64,000 nt of DNA from UBA6183 sp943372215 (GTDB taxonomy: Bacteria > Bacteroidota > Bacteroidia > UKL13-3), in NCBI GenBank assembly GCA_943372215.1, contig CALRXU020000001.1:253528-317527 (forward strand), written 5' to 3'. Below, piece after piece: positions 18,847 through 26,854 of this stretch. The notes under the pieces are model-generated. The model searched no databases, was not told the origin of the DNA, and saw nothing but the letters and a program-made list of their open reading frames with translations. Positions within the stretch are counted from its first letter, which is position 1. Each line of letters opens with the position of its first letter. Position numbers and translations under genes: made by a program.

Positions 18847-20259
18847 ATGTCATACGAATCACCAATTAGAGAAACATTAGTAACAGGTGGAAAAACCTAT
18901 GCAGATGTTACGCGAGATATTCTGCGTCCGATGGAAAACAAAGCATCCAAATCATGGTGGATTGGATTTATTATTTCAGCTATTGTTTTAGCCATCTGGA
19001 TTAGCGCAACAACATGGACCATGCTGGAAGGTATTGGCGCATGGGGTTTAAATAAAACAGTAGGTTGGGCTTTTGACATCACCAACTTCGTATTTTGGGT
19101 AGGTATTGGTCACGCTGGTACACTTATCTCTGCAGTATTGTTATTATTCCGCCAAAAATGGCGTATGTCTATTAACCGTTCAGCAGAAGCCATGACCATC
19201 TTTGCCGTAATCTGCGCTGCCTCATTTATCGTTTCACACATGGGTCGTCCTTGGGTTGCCTACTGGCCAATTCCACTACCAAATGCTTTTGGTACACTAT
19301 GGGTGAACTTTAACTCACCATTGGTTTGGGACGTATTTGCAATTTCAACTTACTTCTCCGTTTCGTTGGTGTTCTGGTACATCGGTTTAATACCTGATAT
19401 TGCCACCACACGCGATCGTGCAACAGGCTTACGCAGATTCATTTACAACTTCTTTTCTATGGGTTGGACAGGATCTACACGCACTTGGCACCGTTACGAA
19501 ATGATTTCGTTAATCCTTGCAGGTATTTCTACTCCGCTTGTATTATCGGTTCACTCTATTGTATCTATGGACTTTGCTACATCTTTGGTTCCAGGTTGGC
19601 ACACCACCATCTTCCCTCCTTACTTTGTGGCAGGTGCAATTTTCTCAGGATTTGGCATGGTGTTAACACTACTGGTTGTGGGCCGTGTGGTATTGAAACA
19701 AGAAGATTACATTACCATGGGCCACTTAGATGCGATGTGCCGTGTGGTGATGTTAACAGGAACCATGGTAGGTTTAGCATACATTACTGAGTTTTTCGTA
19801 GCCGCTTATTCTGGCGTAGAATACGAACAATATGCTTTTATTAACCGTGCAACTGGACCATACTGGTGGAGTTACTGGATTATGATGACTTGTAACTTAA
19901 TTGCTCCTCAGGTATTTTGGACCAAATGGGCACGTTCTACACCTTGGTTTATTTTTGTAATGTCAATTATTGTTAATATAGGCATGTGGTTTGAGCGCTT
20001 TGTAATTATCGTTACTTCATTGCACAGGGATTTCCTTCCTTCAAGTTGGACCATGTACACCCCAACCTATATTGAGTTTGCCATTTTGTTTGGCTCATTT
20101 GGGTTGTTCTTCACCTTATACTTCTTATTCTGCCGTTACTTACCTACCATTAACATGGCCGAAATAAAATCTATTATACCAACACATACGCATGACAACC
20201 ACAATGGTGCAACTGCTCATGCTCATGTAGAAACAGGAGATACAGTACATGGAAAATAA
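18847..20259 (+). CDS. actC: ActC, NrfD-like integral membrane subunit of alternative complex III
   Basis: 470 residues with about ten predicted membrane helices, from AIVLAIWISATTWTML near residue 42 to the last near residue 420. NrfD/PsrC-family membrane subunits carry the quinol site, and landmark stretches such as FWVGIGHAGTLISAVL, ISTYFSVSLVFWY and MGWTGSTRTWHRYE fit the ActC subgroup. The His-rich C-terminus (HTHDNHNGATAHAHVE) may bind metal. The 3' end overlaps actD by 11 bases. Confidence 0.93.
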   Translation: MSYESPIRETLVTGGKTYADVTRDILRPMENKASKSWWIGFIISAIVLAIWISATTWTMLEGIGAWGLNKTVGWAFDITNFVFWVGIGHAGTLISAVLLLFRQKWRMSINRSAEAMTIFAVICAASFIVSHMGRPWVAYWPIPLPNAFGTLWVNFNSPLVWDVFAISTYFSVSLVFWYIGLIPDIATTRDRATGLRRFIYNFFSMGWTGSTRTWHRYEMISLILAGISTPLVLSVHSIVSMDFATSLVPGWHTTIFPPYFVAGAIFSGFGMVLTLLVVGRVVLKQEDYITMGHLDAMCRVVMLTGTMVGLAYITEFFVAAYSGVEYEQYAFINRATGPYWWSYWIMMTCNLIAPQVFWTKWARSTPWFIFVMSIIVNIGMWFERFVIIVTSLHRDFLPSSWTMYTPTYIEFAILFGSFGLFFTLYFLFCRYLPTINMAEIKSIIPTHTHDNHNGATAHAHVETGDTVHGK

Positions 20260-20776
20260 TAAAATGCTTTTAGGGGTTTATGATAATCCCGATTTGGTAT
20301 TGGATGCCACAAAATTACTTAGAGAACAAGGCTATGATGTGCATGATGTATATAGCCCGTTTGCTATACATAATCTTGACCGTGTAATGGGCGTAAAGCG
20401 TACCCGCTTATCCATAGCAGCCTTTGTGTTTGCCATGTGCGGTGTAACCAGTGCTTTAAGCTTAATGATTTACGCTGGTTATTTTGACTGGCAGATTAAT
20501 ATTGGTGGAAAACCATTTTTCCATGTGCCTACTTATATCCCCATTACTTTTGAATTGGGTATCTTATTTACGGCTTTTGGTATGGTGGGATGCTTTTTTA
20601 TCGTAAACAGAATGTTCTGGGGTAAAAACACCGATGTTATTGACCTGAGAGTTACTGATGACCGTTTTGTAATCGCAGTAAACATACACGAGGGTAAAAC
20701 CGATGTTAGCTCCCTTTCAAACTTGTTTGTAAGTGGTGGCGCATTAGAAGTTAGAGAAAGGATTAAAGAAATATGA
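20249..20776 (+). CDS. actD: ActD, membrane-anchored subunit of alternative complex III (DUF3341)
   Basis: 175 residues. The N-terminal cytoplasmic domain starts LLGVYDNPDLVLDATKLLREQGYDVHDVYSPFAIHNLD, cited here only by its first landmark LLGVYDNPD. Two membrane helices follow (about 55-75 and 100-122), then a short cytoplasmic tail. This is the standard ActD architecture. The start overlaps actC by 11 bases and the end overlaps actE by 4 bases, so translation is coupled. Confidence 0.92.
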   Translation: MENNKMLLGVYDNPDLVLDATKLLREQGYDVHDVYSPFAIHNLDRVMGVKRTRLSIAAFVFAMCGVTSALSLMIYAGYFDWQINIGGKPFFHVPTYIPITFELGILFTAFGMVGCFFIVNRMFWGKNTDVIDLRVTDDRFVIAVNIHEGKTDVSSLSNLFVSGGALEVRERIKEI

Positions 20777-21405
20777 GAAAATCATTATACACGCTACTCG
20801 CAATTGCCGTTAGCACAACTTTAATTGTTGGCTGCAGCGCAGGTGGAGACAATCCAGGTAGTGAATACGCACCAAACATGTATGTGTCATTTGCCTACGA
20901 GCCAATGTCACAGTTGGCAACTGAAGATGCCAATAACACTAACGGAAATAACCCTATTAACAAATATGGTTTAAATATGCGTGAACCTGTTAAAGGTACC
21001 ATTGCAAGAGGTCAATTGGATTATGCTACGTACAACATGCCTAAAAGCAATGAAAACTACGAGGCAAGTTCAGCATGGAAAAACCCATTACCTGCAAATA
21101 CCTATAACTTAACAGAAGGTAAACGCTTATTCAATATCAACTGTACTCCTTGCCATGGCGAAGACGGATTAGGTAAAGGTACTATTGTTGCTGATGGCAA
21201 ATACCCTCAGGTACCTTCTTATGCTGATCGCCTTCCAACCATTAACCAAGGAAAAGCATTTTACAGCATTACTCATGGTAAAAACTTAATGGGTGCTTAT
21301 GGTTCGGTATTAACTCCAAACCAACGCTGGCAAGTGATTCATTACATTTACAATTTAAGTGGAGGAACAGCCGCTGCTGCTCCAGCTCCAACAACCAATA
21401 ACTAA
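20773..21405 (+). CDS. actE: ActE, monoheme cytochrome c lipoprotein of alternative complex III
   Basis: 210 residues. A lipoprotein signal ends LIVGC (Cys 21), so it is a periplasm-facing lipoprotein. The single heme site is CTPCH (Cys 124-His 128) in LFNINCTPCHGEDGLGKG. The axial Met is probably in HGKNLMGAYG. The C-terminus is Ala/Pro-rich. It accepts electrons alongside ActA and passes them to an oxidase or carrier. Confidence 0.92.
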   Translation: MRKSLYTLLAIAVSTTLIVGCSAGGDNPGSEYAPNMYVSFAYEPMSQLATEDANNTNGNNPINKYGLNMREPVKGTIARGQLDYATYNMPKSNENYEASSAWKNPLPANTYNLTEGKRLFNINCTPCHGEDGLGKGTIVADGKYPQVPSYADRLPTINQGKAFYSITHGKNLMGAYGSVLTPNQRWQVIHYIYNLSGGTAAAAPAPTTNN

Positions 21406-21425
21406 TTTAAAATACTCTACACAAA

Positions 21426-22745
21426 ATGGGACATACTACTGCCATTCAACTAAGAGAAGAAAAATTTGTATTTACTGATAAAGCAAAGCGCTTTACGTTT
21501 ATACTCATGGGCCTTGGATTGTTATTAGCGGCCATTGGCTACTTTACCTACCACCCAAGCATAGAAGGATTTACTGATGAGCAAAATCACCACCTGCCTG
21601 CAAAAAGGTTACTTGGAAGTATTTTGTTTAATGGTTATTTCTTTTTTATCATTTCAACCTGTGCTATCGTATTTATCGCTATTAGCCAGTTGGCCAATGC
21701 AGGATGGTATGTAGCCATACGCAGAATACCAGAAGCCATGAGCGAATTTATGGGTATTGGTGCATTGGTTGTTTTTGTCATTGCTATTATCAGTTTATTG
21801 GTGATGCATGGTGGTATTTACCATTGGGCACATGATGGGGTAATGGAACAAGACCCATTATTAGCAAAGAAAACATGGTACCTAAACAAGCCGTTTTTCT
21901 TAATCCGTATTGTTGCATTTACCAGTTTCTGGGTGTGGGCTGCAAGCATGATTAGAAAATACTCTCGTCAAGAAGACCAATTATCAACAGGATTAACCGA
22001 CACCACCTTCTTTGATAAATCATACAAATTATCAGCAGCGTTCTTGGTAATATTTGGCTTTACCTTTAGCATGTTTGCATGGGATATTACCATGAGTGTA
22101 GATGCACACTGGTACTCTACCATCTTTACCATATACAATTTTGCTACTGGTTGGGTGAGTGCGTTAACAACGATGTACTTATTTACTTGGTTCTTGCGTA
22201 AAAATGGATATTTAAACATTGTTACCGATGAACACCAACATGACTTGGGTAAATTTATGTTTGCTTTCTCTATCTTCTGGACGTACATGTGGGTAGCACA
22301 GTTCTTGTTAATTTGGTATGCTAACATTCCTGAAGAAGTGGCTTATTACAAACCACGTATGCAAGGCACCTATAAATTCTCTTTCTTCTTTAATGTAGTT
22401 ATGAACTTTGTTATTCCATTCTTCTTGTTTATGAGAAGAGGTGCGAAAAGAAATTACAATGTTGGTGCGTTTGTAGGAGCATGTATATTAATAGGACACT
22501 GGAATGATGTTTACTTAATGGTGATGCCTGGCGCTATGAATTTAGCTACTGATGTAACCACCTCTAATCCGGTTGGTATTATTGAAACACCTTCGCAAGG
22601 TGTTGGCTTTATGGAATTTGGTTTCTTATTGTTATTTGCAGGTTTGTTCTTGCATATTGTAATGAAGGCATTAACCAAAGCAAACCTTTACCCAACCAAA
22701 CATCCGTATATTATGGAAAGTGCTATGCACGACACTGGTGTATAA
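21426..22745 (+). CDS. actF: ActF, second large membrane subunit of alternative complex III
   Basis: 439 residues and about ten membrane helices. ActF is a paralogue of ActC. The family is recognised from the N-terminal amphipathic stretch, the FFIISTCAIVFIAISQLANAGWY segment (first part FFIISTCAIVF), AWDITMSVDAHWYSTIFTIY and the C-terminal helix near FLLLFAGLFLHIVMKAL. Last gene of the operon. A strong terminator follows 20 bases later, so no cytochrome oxidase subunits are co-transcribed, in contrast to many Bacteroidota. Confidence 0.92.
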   Translation: MGHTTAIQLREEKFVFTDKAKRFTFILMGLGLLLAAIGYFTYHPSIEGFTDEQNHHLPAKRLLGSILFNGYFFFIISTCAIVFIAISQLANAGWYVAIRRIPEAMSEFMGIGALVVFVIAIISLLVMHGGIYHWAHDGVMEQDPLLAKKTWYLNKPFFLIRIVAFTSFWVWAASMIRKYSRQEDQLSTGLTDTTFFDKSYKLSAAFLVIFGFTFSMFAWDITMSVDAHWYSTIFTIYNFATGWVSALTTMYLFTWFLRKNGYLNIVTDEHQHDLGKFMFAFSIFWTYMWVAQFLLIWYANIPEEVAYYKPRMQGTYKFSFFFNVVMNFVIPFFLFMRRGAKRNYNVGAFVGACILIGHWNDVYLMVMPGAMNLATDVTTSNPVGIIETPSQGVGFMEFGFLLLFAGLFLHIVMKALTKANLYPTKHPYIMESAMHDTGV

Positions 22746-22764
22746 CAATATTGTTTAATTCTAT

Positions 22765-22803
22765 AAAAAAGGCTGCGTACATGATGTGCGCAGCCTTTTT
22801 TTT
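22765..22803. terminator. Bidirectional terminator between actF and the DUF2752 gene
   Basis: GGCTGCG (22771-22777) pairs with CGCAGCC (22789-22795), flanked by AAAAAA on the left and eight T on the right, so it can act on both strands. It separates the + strand act operon from two - strand genes. Confidence 0.92.
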
Positions 22804-22839
22804 GATTGCTGTTGTAAGTCCACTACAACCGCATTAAAT

Positions 22840-23145
22840 TTAATCTGGCTTTTTATACAAGCGTTGCAGTTCCCAAATGGTCATTCCAACTGCTAAAGGA
22901 AGCACAATAAAGGAGAGTTTGTTAAACTCATATGCAGCTTCAAAATCAAAATGCAACAGGTGTTGTATGGCCCGTGTCATACCACAACCATAACATTCCA
23001 TATCCAACAACAATACCGATATGCACATGGCTTGTCCTTTATCAAAATAGCCGGCTGGCAAAATCAGTAGCGTAACGCCAACGGCTGCTAACAATCCCCC
23101 AATGCCCAATGCTTTTCTTTTATTTGTTAGTACTTTCTTGTTCAT
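22840..23145 (-). CDS. DUF2752 family small membrane protein
   Basis: 101 residues. A basic N-terminus is followed by a membrane helix (about 14-31), the family signature CYGCGMTRA near residue 52, and a second helix at about 78-92. DUF2752 proteins are short inner-membrane proteins of unknown function. The conserved Cys-x-x-Cys-Gly-Met-Thr-Arg motif places it confidently. It follows the hypothetical secreted protein gene by 12 bases and is probably co-transcribed with it. Confidence 0.85.
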   Translation of the reverse strand: MNKKVLTNKRKALGIGGLLAAVGVTLLILPAGYFDKGQAMCISVLLLDMECYGCGMTRAIQHLLHFDFEAAYEFNKLSFIVLPLAVGMTIWELQRLYKKPD

Positions 23146-23157
23146 TGTTCTAACTTA

Positions 23158-24054
23158 TTATTTTTCACCCACCTTCAGCTTAATAAATGCTTGTTCCCCC
23201 ACTTTTAATTTAGTTCGTAGCAAGGTTGGTTCTGTGCCTGATTTATTTACCATGGCAATATTCGCTGTACAAGGTACTTCATTGCCTTCGCTAGTGGCAA
23301 CTACCTTCACCACATTCACTCCCTTTTGGAGGGGCACCACCAAAACTTTCTTATTCCTATTAATAATTAGTTTGTCCAATACCTTTTTATTATTGACATA
23401 CAATTCTATTTCGTCATTATCTTCATTGCCTCCATCCCACAACTCTATGGACAGCTCCTCTCCTTCCCAGTCAAATAATAATTCTTCATTGGCCGTTAAT
23501 TTAAACAGTTCATTCTTTTCTTTTAAGTCCAATACCTGTTTCCTGAGTTCTCCGGTAGAATCCATTTTACTAAACCTTTCTGATTTCATAATTTTCTCAC
23601 CCAAGTTGGTCAGAAAGTTTTTATCCATTAGATAGATTTTACCCTCAGCACATGCTTTCCCATTTCCCAACTTTCCCTTAAAGGTTCCTGCAATGTTTAC
23701 CCTACCCTTTTCTTTTTTAATACGTGCGTTGTTTACTTGCACATAACAGAAATCTCCTGGTTCACTTTTAGACTTTGTGCTAATATTTTTCACCTCGTAA
23801 AACGAAATTTTCTTTGCCAATGTATCATAAGTTCCTTTGATGGTAGTGGCGGTTCTATCATCCCCATAAATGTCCGTAACAGATACCCCATCAATGATGT
23901 TTCCAGTTAAATCTACATTAAAACTTATTTTAAAAGTTATAATATTTTTATCCGCTAACTCCAGTGTACCAATAAACTCATGCGATTTATTATTCTGACT
24001 ATAAGAAGTATAAAAAAGTGTAAAAAGTATGGTAGTAAAAAAAAGTTGCTTCAT
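23158..24054 (-). CDS. Secreted hypothetical protein
   Basis: 298 residues. A signal peptide MKQLFFTTILFTLFYTSYSQ is typical of Bacteroidota export (the Gln after Ser marks the likely cleavage). Residues 25-150 look like beta-strand-rich sequence (HEFIGTLELADKNIITF, IAGTFKGKLGNGKACAEG). A helical stretch around 165-195 links to a second beta-rich domain (ELLFDWEGEELSIELWDGG onward). I do not recognise a family. It is divergent from the TM2 gene, with only 46 bases between the start codons. Confidence 0.7.
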   Translation of the reverse strand: MKQLFFTTILFTLFYTSYSQNNKSHEFIGTLELADKNIITFKISFNVDLTGNIIDGVSVTDIYGDDRTATTIKGTYDTLAKKISFYEVKNISTKSKSEPGDFCYVQVNNARIKKEKGRVNIAGTFKGKLGNGKACAEGKIYLMDKNFLTNLGEKIMKSERFSKMDSTGELRKQVLDLKEKNELFKLTANEELLFDWEGEELSIELWDGGNEDNDEIELYVNNKKVLDKLIINRNKKVLVVPLQKGVNVVKVVATSEGNEVPCTANIAMVNKSGTEPTLLRTKLKVGEQAFIKLKVGEK

Positions 24055-24100
24055 TCAAAAAAATTCTTAGATTCGAAAATACAAATTTTAACTAAACACT

Positions 24101-24493
24101 ATGAAAAAAATTAAAATGGCACTTGCAGCTATTGCTGCTTTAGCAATCATTTCAACCACCACGGTTTACGCTTCATTTCCAGTAAACAAAAAAGCGAACA
24201 AAGAACAAACTGTTGACAGCAAAAAAGCCAACGTAGAAACAGTAATTAACAACACAACTGTAGCATCAACCAATGTTAAAGAATTAACAAATGCTGATCC
24301 AGCTGAAGCAAAAGGACTTGATGAAAAATGGATTCTTTTGATCCTTTGGTTTTTCTTAGGTGGAGTTGCAGCACACAGATGGTATGCTGGCAAACCAGTA
24401 GGCTGGAACATTCTTTACATCGTAACTGCTGGAGGTTGCGGTATTTGGGCAATCGTAGATTTGATCAATATCTTAACTGATAAGTTTAACTAG
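24101..24493 (+). CDS. TM2 domain protein with signal peptide
   Basis: 130 residues. A signal peptide (to about residue 25, VYASFP) precedes a low-complexity, Lys/Thr/Val-rich spacer (26-70). A TM2 domain at the C-terminus is recognised from LILWFFLGGVAAHRWYAGK and GGCGIWAIVDLINIL, two membrane helices joined by a short turn with the conserved H-R-W-Y and D. The function of such proteins in bacteria is unknown. Monocistronic, closed by a terminator. Confidence 0.82.
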   Translation: MKKIKMALAAIAALAIISTTTVYASFPVNKKANKEQTVDSKKANVETVINNTTVASTNVKELTNADPAEAKGLDEKWILLILWFFLGGVAAHRWYAGKPVGWNILYIVTAGGCGIWAIVDLINILTDKFN

Positions 24494-24520
24494 TATTTTT
24501 TAGATTCAAACTTCTAAACA

Positions 24521-24547
24521 AAAAAAGCCGCTTATGCGGCTTTTTTT
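24521..24547. terminator. Terminator after the TM2 gene
   Basis: AAAAAAGCCGC (24521-24531), loop TTAT, GCGGCTTTTTT (24536-24546). The A and T tracts make it usable from both sides, serving folB on the - strand as well. Confidence 0.92.
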
Positions 24548-24574
24548 GTTGGTATCAACTCATACAATTCCTGC

Positions 24575-24910
24575 TCACACCGTAACCCTGGCCGAACCTT
24601 TCATACCTTCAATAGGCGGGGCGCATTTGGTAAGCGTTACTTGGATGTGTTTAGCATCAACAAATGTGGCCTCTAAATTCGCTTTTATGGTTCTGGCCAC
24701 TTCCTCTATAAAATCCCTAGGCAACTCCATTTCTGCCTTTACAATGCGGTAAACGTCCTCATAATTTACCACATCTGCTATAGAATGGTAACTTTCCCTA
24801 TTGGGCGTTTCAATGGCCACATCTATTCTAAATTCACCCCCATTAATTCGCTCGGCCTCATACAAGCCGTGGTAAGCGTAAAAACGCAAATCAACCAGTT
24901 CAACCAACAT
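24575..24910 (-). CDS. folB: Dihydroneopterin aldolase
   Basis: 111 residues, somewhat below the usual 115-125. FolB cleaves dihydroneopterin to hydroxymethyl-dihydropterin and glycolaldehyde in folate synthesis. Recognised from LRFYAYHGLYEAER (substrate-binding N-terminus), DVVNYEDVYRIV and, near the C-terminus, HIQVTLTKCAPPIEG with the catalytic-site Lys. It stands alone, convergent with the TM2 gene and divergent from the acyl-CoA dehydrogenase gene. Confidence 0.9.
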   Translation of the reverse strand: MLVELVDLRFYAYHGLYEAERINGGEFRIDVAIETPNRESYHSIADVVNYEDVYRIVKAEMELPRDFIEEVARTIKANLEATFVDAKHIQVTLTKCAPPIEGMKGSARVTV

Positions 24911-24991
24911 ATTTTACTATTTTAACGCAATTAAGCACATATAACTGACACAAAACAGGAGTTTTGGTGTTTTATATGAGCAATTAAACAC

Positions 24992-24999
24992 TAAATTTG
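24992..24999 (+). promoter_or_regulatory. -7 element of the acyl-CoA dehydrogenase gene
   Basis: TAAATTTG matches TAnnTTTG and ends 18 bases before the ATG at 25018. A TTTG at 24963-24966 is 25 bases upstream, slightly long for a -33 box. Confidence 0.6.
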
Positions 25000-25017
25000 C
25001 AACCTATTTTAAAAAAT

Positions 25018-26247
25018 ATGAGTACTCAAAAAGCCGTTACTACTGCTGAATTTCATAAGGCCAATAAGCCTGATTTATATAACCACCCCGATTATTATTT
25101 AATGGATGAATTGCTTACTGAAGAGCATAAACTTATCCGTAACATGGTGCGTGATTATGTAAAAAAAGAACTTTCGCCCATTATTGAAGATGTGGCCCAA
25201 CAAGCCAAGTTCCCTTACGAAATGGTGAAACAATTGGGCGATTTAGGCTGCTTCGGCCCACAATTGCCAATTGAATACGGCTGTGGTGGTATGGACTACA
25301 TTACCTATGGTATCATGATGCAGGAGTTGGAACGCTGCGATTCAGGGGTTCGTTCTACCGCTTCGGTGCAAGGTTCGCTGGTGATGTACCCAATTTATAA
25401 ATTTGGAAACGAAGAGCAACGCAACAAATACCTGCCTAAATTGGCCAAAGGCGAATGGTTGGGCTGTTTCGGTTTAACAGAACCGAACCATGGTTCTGAT
25501 CCAGGTGGAATGACCACCAATTTTAAAGATGCAGGTGATGGCAAACATGTGATATTAAACGGAGCAAAAATGTGGATTTCTAATTCACCCTTTGCTGATG
25601 TAGCCGTTGTTTGGGCTAAAAACGAACAAGGTAAAATTAAGGGCCTAATCGTAGAGCGTGGCATGGAGGGTTTTAGCACCCCTGAAACACACAACAAATG
25701 GAGTTTACGTGCAAGTGCAACTGGCGAGTTGGTGTTTAATGATGTAAAAGTGCCTCTTGAAAATATTTTGCCAGGTGTGGAAGGTTTAAAAGGACCTTTA
25801 ACCTGCCTAAACAGTGCACGCTATGGCATAGCATGGGGAGCAATAGGAGCTGCAATGGATTGTTATGACACCGCATTGCGTTATAGCAAAGAGCGTGTTC
25901 AATTTGGAAAACCCATTGCTGGTTTCCAATTGCAACAAAAGAAATTGGCCGAAATGATTACTGAAATTACCAAAGCCCAATTGTTAACTTGGCGTTTAGG
26001 AGTATTAATGAATGAAGGCAGAGCAACTCCGGCACAAATAAGCATGGCTAAACGTAACAATGTTGATTTGGCATTAAACGTGGCCCGCAATGCCCGCCAA
26101 ATGTTAGGAGGTATGGGCATTACTGGTGAATACCCGATTATGCGCCACATGATGAATTTAGAATCTGTTGTTACCTATGAAGGAACACACGATATCCACT
26201 TGTTGATTACCGGGTTGGATGTAACGGGTGAAAATGCGTTTGCGTAA
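25018..26247 (+). CDS. Acyl-CoA dehydrogenase, glutaryl-CoA dehydrogenase type
   Basis: About 409 residues from the ATG at 25018. An in-frame TTG at 24997 lies inside the promoter region and is rejected. FAD enzyme of the acyl-CoA dehydrogenase fold. GCFGLTEPNHGSDPGGM and MWISNSPFADVAVVWAK form the FAD and substrate contacts. The catalytic base is the Glu in VVTYEGTHDIH, and RYGIAWG plus ARQMLGGMGITGEYPIMRHMMNLE (first part ARQMLGGMGI) match glutaryl-CoA dehydrogenases better than short-chain enzymes. Glutaryl-CoA oxidation to crotonyl-CoA belongs to lysine/tryptophan breakdown, which is inferred from similarity. Confidence 0.88.
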   Translation: MSTQKAVTTAEFHKANKPDLYNHPDYYLMDELLTEEHKLIRNMVRDYVKKELSPIIEDVAQQAKFPYEMVKQLGDLGCFGPQLPIEYGCGGMDYITYGIMMQELERCDSGVRSTASVQGSLVMYPIYKFGNEEQRNKYLPKLAKGEWLGCFGLTEPNHGSDPGGMTTNFKDAGDGKHVILNGAKMWISNSPFADVAVVWAKNEQGKIKGLIVERGMEGFSTPETHNKWSLRASATGELVFNDVKVPLENILPGVEGLKGPLTCLNSARYGIAWGAIGAAMDCYDTALRYSKERVQFGKPIAGFQLQQKKLAEMITEITKAQLLTWRLGVLMNEGRATPAQISMAKRNNVDLALNVARNARQMLGGMGITGEYPIMRHMMNLESVVTYEGTHDIHLLITGLDVTGENAFA

Positions 26248-26265
26248 TTTTTGTTATCTTCGGGT

Positions 26266-26493
26266 ATGAATTATTTAAACAGAATCACAATTAACGAAAC
26301 CATTTGCCACGGCAAGCCTTGCATAAGAAACATGCGCTGGCCAGTTGAAGTCATATTGGATTTGGTTGGTAGCGAAATGTCGTTTGATGAAATTCTTACT
26401 GACCACAAAGAACTGGAAAGGGAGGATATTATAGCTGCATTGCAATACGCCAAATTGCTCGCTTCAGGTAAATCGCTTAAGGAAGTTGCTTAA
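26266..26493 (+). CDS. DUF433 antitoxin-like protein
   Basis: 75 residues from ATG 26266. The DUF433 core is visible as RITINETICHGKPCIRNMRWPVEVILD (landmarks HGKPCIRN and RWPVEVILDL), then EILTDHKELEREDIIAALQYA. DUF433 proteins are small winged-helix-like antitoxins usually paired with a PIN-like DUF5615 toxin. Such a gene follows here with a one-base overlap (TAATG). It lies 18 bases after the dehydrogenase stop codon, so it may be read through from that promoter. Confidence 0.85.
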   Translation: MNYLNRITINETICHGKPCIRNMRWPVEVILDLVGSEMSFDEILTDHKELEREDIIAALQYAKLLASGKSLKEVA

Positions 26494-26852
26494 TGAAGTT
26501 TTTATGTGACGTGCACATACCGATTGCGCTGGTTAAATTTCTGGCATTGCAAGGTTATGAAACGTTACATGTAAATTCCATGCCAAACAAATGGAATACT
26601 TCAGACACTGATATTTGTGGTTATGCTGATGTGAACGATTTTATTGTAATTACTAAAGATCAAGATTTTAAGAATACACATTTTATACTAGGCACACCTA
26701 AAAAGTTGATTCGAATTACCTTGGGAAATATTTCTACCACTGAATTGATAGCTATTTTTCAACGTAACCTGCCTCAATTCTTCATTCATTCAAATGGTGC
26801 TAAATGTTACATTGAAATTGGAAAAGAATTTATAGAACAAAATAACTTATAA
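26493..26852 (+). CDS. PIN-like toxin (DUF5615 family)
   Basis: 119 residues. PIN-like nucleases use a cluster of acidic residues. Here D6 in MKFLCDVHIPIALVKFL, D42/D44 around NTSDTDICGYA and D57 with D59 in ITKDQDFKN fit the DUF5615 pattern, with the first Asp in the position seen in other LLDENLP-type family members. Predicted role: an RNA-cleaving toxin neutralised by the overlapping DUF433 partner. It sits between metabolic genes, so it appears to be an inserted two-gene module. Confidence 0.82.
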   Translation: MKFLCDVHIPIALVKFLALQGYETLHVNSMPNKWNTSDTDICGYADVNDFIVITKDQDFKNTHFILGTPKKLIRITLGNISTTELIAIFQRNLPQFFIHSNGAKCYIEIGKEFIEQNNL

Positions 26853-26854
26853 CT

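Noticed and set aside
23102..23635. A 177-codon open frame on the + strand opposite the secreted protein gene
   Set aside because: Low-complexity Ser/Phe/Leu-rich translation, no start context, and a real signal-peptide protein on the other strand.
24997..25017. TTG at 24997 as start of the acyl-CoA dehydrogenase
   Set aside because: It overlaps the -7 promoter box. The ATG at 25018 fits.
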